Source: Acanthacorydalis orientalis
Taxonomy: Eukaryota; Arthropoda; Insecta; Megaloptera; Corydalidae
Assembly: GCA_034766995.1 (NCBI GenBank)
Contig: CM068314.1
Coordinates: forward strand, 41,890,808 to 41,954,807
DNA length: 64,000 bases
Direction: 5' to 3'
Translations under genes and position numbers: made by a program
Notes under the pieces: generated by a model
The model's database searches: none
Told to the model about the DNA's origin: nothing
Seen by the model: only the letters and a program-made list of their open reading frames with translations
Shown: positions 62,540-64,000 of the stretch, in pieces
How the letters are laid out: every line of letters begins with the position of its first letter
How positions within the stretch are numbered: position 1 is the first letter of the stretch

Positions 62540-63950
62540 TGTATGTATTATTGAGAGCACTGCATAATCGTGTCACTTCAATACTTCATCTTTTATATAT
62601 TCGAAAACAATACACAGAAGAATATAATTTTTGAATTGCTGTTTTCTTCAGTTGATTTTTAATAATTGTGAATGCAATCTTATATGATCGGTTTCAGCTC
62701 GTAAATTATCTGTTCTGATAACTTGATGATACTTTATATTAAGACACTGCAATATCAAACTAGAAAAAGAGGATAAATAGAAAAAATCGAACAGAGAATC
62801 CACGAGTTTAGGAATAAATTCATTATTGATCCAAAAACCAATTCTTTTTGTTAATATATTTTCAGAATTTAGCATATGAAATACATCGTTTTTGAAATGT
62901 TTGATTTAAAATAAAACTAATAGTTATTCAATTTCATAGTTTTATCAGTTGTAAATTTAAGATATAAATCAGTTTTATTGAGATTAAAATATTCACATGT
63001 TTTGTATTCTTCTCTTGTCAATAACAATTGATTAAAGTCAGTTGATTAAAACAGTTTGACCTTAAACGATTACTCATAAAATTTTCCATGACGATATTCG
63101 TTCATATGCGGAATCAGTAAATTCATCTCTTAGCGAAAATAAATTTTTTTCTCAAGAAGTTTTGCAAGTTTATCTTTTTCAGTTACATCATTATACCTGT
63201 TATTAATATGTTTTTGTTTTTTCAGGATTTATATCATTTCAAAAGAGCTAATTATACATTCTGTTGTCAATCAAATTCAATAATATAATCGATGAATCAT
63301 AGAATCATCTTAATATTTACTAAATATACAACAGAATTTATTTTATTACTTGTTAAAACAATAGGAAAACAAAATGTAATTAATTTATATACCATTATTT
63401 ACCAAATTTTAAGTTCATTTCATGAAATATTTTTTGTTTTCAACCTTGATTCAATCCCTAATTCATTATATCTCATTATACAGACAGCTAAACTCTTCAA
63501 ACAAATTAAATTATGGCTGCTTTTAATCATAAATATTGATAGAAAATAATTTATATATTCGTATTTTCTGTACGTCCCTAATATCATATTATAGCACTCT
63601 GCTTCGTATAATATTTTTAAAATTAATTTAGTAGAAAAATCATAAACTTTTTTAAACTGTATAATAGGGGTTTTCAATGGTATATTGTATTTTCATAAGT
63701 TCAAAACAAAGAATTTGAAAAATAAATTGTTGAAAATAATAAAAAGTTATATTAAATAATATTTATTATATTTGATTATAAGTAACTATTATTACATTTT
63801 AATCCAGTGTAAAATATAAACAGTTCTAATAAATTTACATAAAATATTCATTGAACTTCAAATTGATTTATACTGTTAAAAATATGACAAACGTTTGTAT
63901 AATTTTAAAATATTATACTTTTTTTAAGTTGCTACAAAATAGAACTATAA
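62540..63950. other. AT-rich sequence, no gene seen
   Basis: No supported gene. Frames of 75-85 codons on both strands have no recognisable content. Confidence 0.55.
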
Positions 63951-63956
63951 TATCAA

Positions 63957-64000
63957 CACGAGGGTCATTTGATAAGTTTGGTAATTTTTTATGATATGGC
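63957..64000 (+). mobile_element. 5' end of a second irritans-like mariner, cut by the window edge
   Basis: The sequence ACGAGGGTCATTTGATAAGT, followed by TTGGTAATTTTTTATGATAT, matches the 5' (right, minus-strand) end of the element at 3,968-6,035 over the inverted repeat and about 20 bases beyond it. The transposase would lie beyond base 64,000 on the plus strand. Confidence 0.75.

Overview
The window looks like intergenic or deep-intronic DNA from an animal nuclear genome, most likely an arthropod and probably an insect. It is extremely AT-rich and packed with (TA)n microsatellites. Its recognisable coding sequence is broken transposase and LINE reverse-transcriptase sequence of kinds common in insects. 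No intact conserved host gene, rRNA, tRNA, operon or CRISPR array is visible. Many of the longer open frames are translations of (TA)n tracts (runs of Tyr-Ile) and are not genes. I cannot name the species.

Layout. 1-3,500: AT-rich sequence, (TA)n tracts, a GC-richer patch near 1,590-1,840 and the 3' end of a LINE on the minus strand (2,810-3,140). 3,968-6,035: an irritans-like mariner remnant on the minus strand, split by a ~1.2 kb repeat whose second copy lies at ~21,100-22,260. 9,000-9,450, 17,880-18,010, 18,710-19,225, 22,430-22,800, 25,322-25,965, 28,850-29,580 and 57,130-58,060: decayed Tc1/mariner-superfamily transposases of several lineages on both strands. 29,860-30,298: a decayed, coding-like frame I do not recognise. 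38,386-39,647: a full-length but broken mariner with imperfect terminal inverted repeats (TIRs) and TA target duplications. 48,468-49,037 and 61,060-61,641: two short deletion derivatives of one Hsmar1/cecropia-like mariner family, both keeping the DNA-binding N-terminus and lacking the catalytic part; the 3' half of a related element is at 52,139-53,015. 50,303-51,311: a TTAA-flanked, piggyBac-like cassette enclosing a LINE fragment. 63,957-64,000: the 5' end of another mariner of the 3,968-6,035 family, cut by the window edge.

Other structure: three copies of a short GC-rich hairpin element (34,181; 43,491; 43,886), two weak hammerhead-ribozyme-like cores, and a 154-codon open frame at 46,768-47,232 that is the longest in the window and has no recognised homology. 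The rest is AT-rich sequence in which I see nothing.

The genes do not form a pathway. The window records repeated DNA-transposon colonisation (at least four TIR or transposase lineages), internal deletion, nesting and microsatellite growth. I found no convincing new biological system. The best leads are the nested repeat with its covarying hairpin, the paired HTH-only mariner derivatives, the TTAA cassette, the unrecognised decayed frame and the GC-rich hairpin family.
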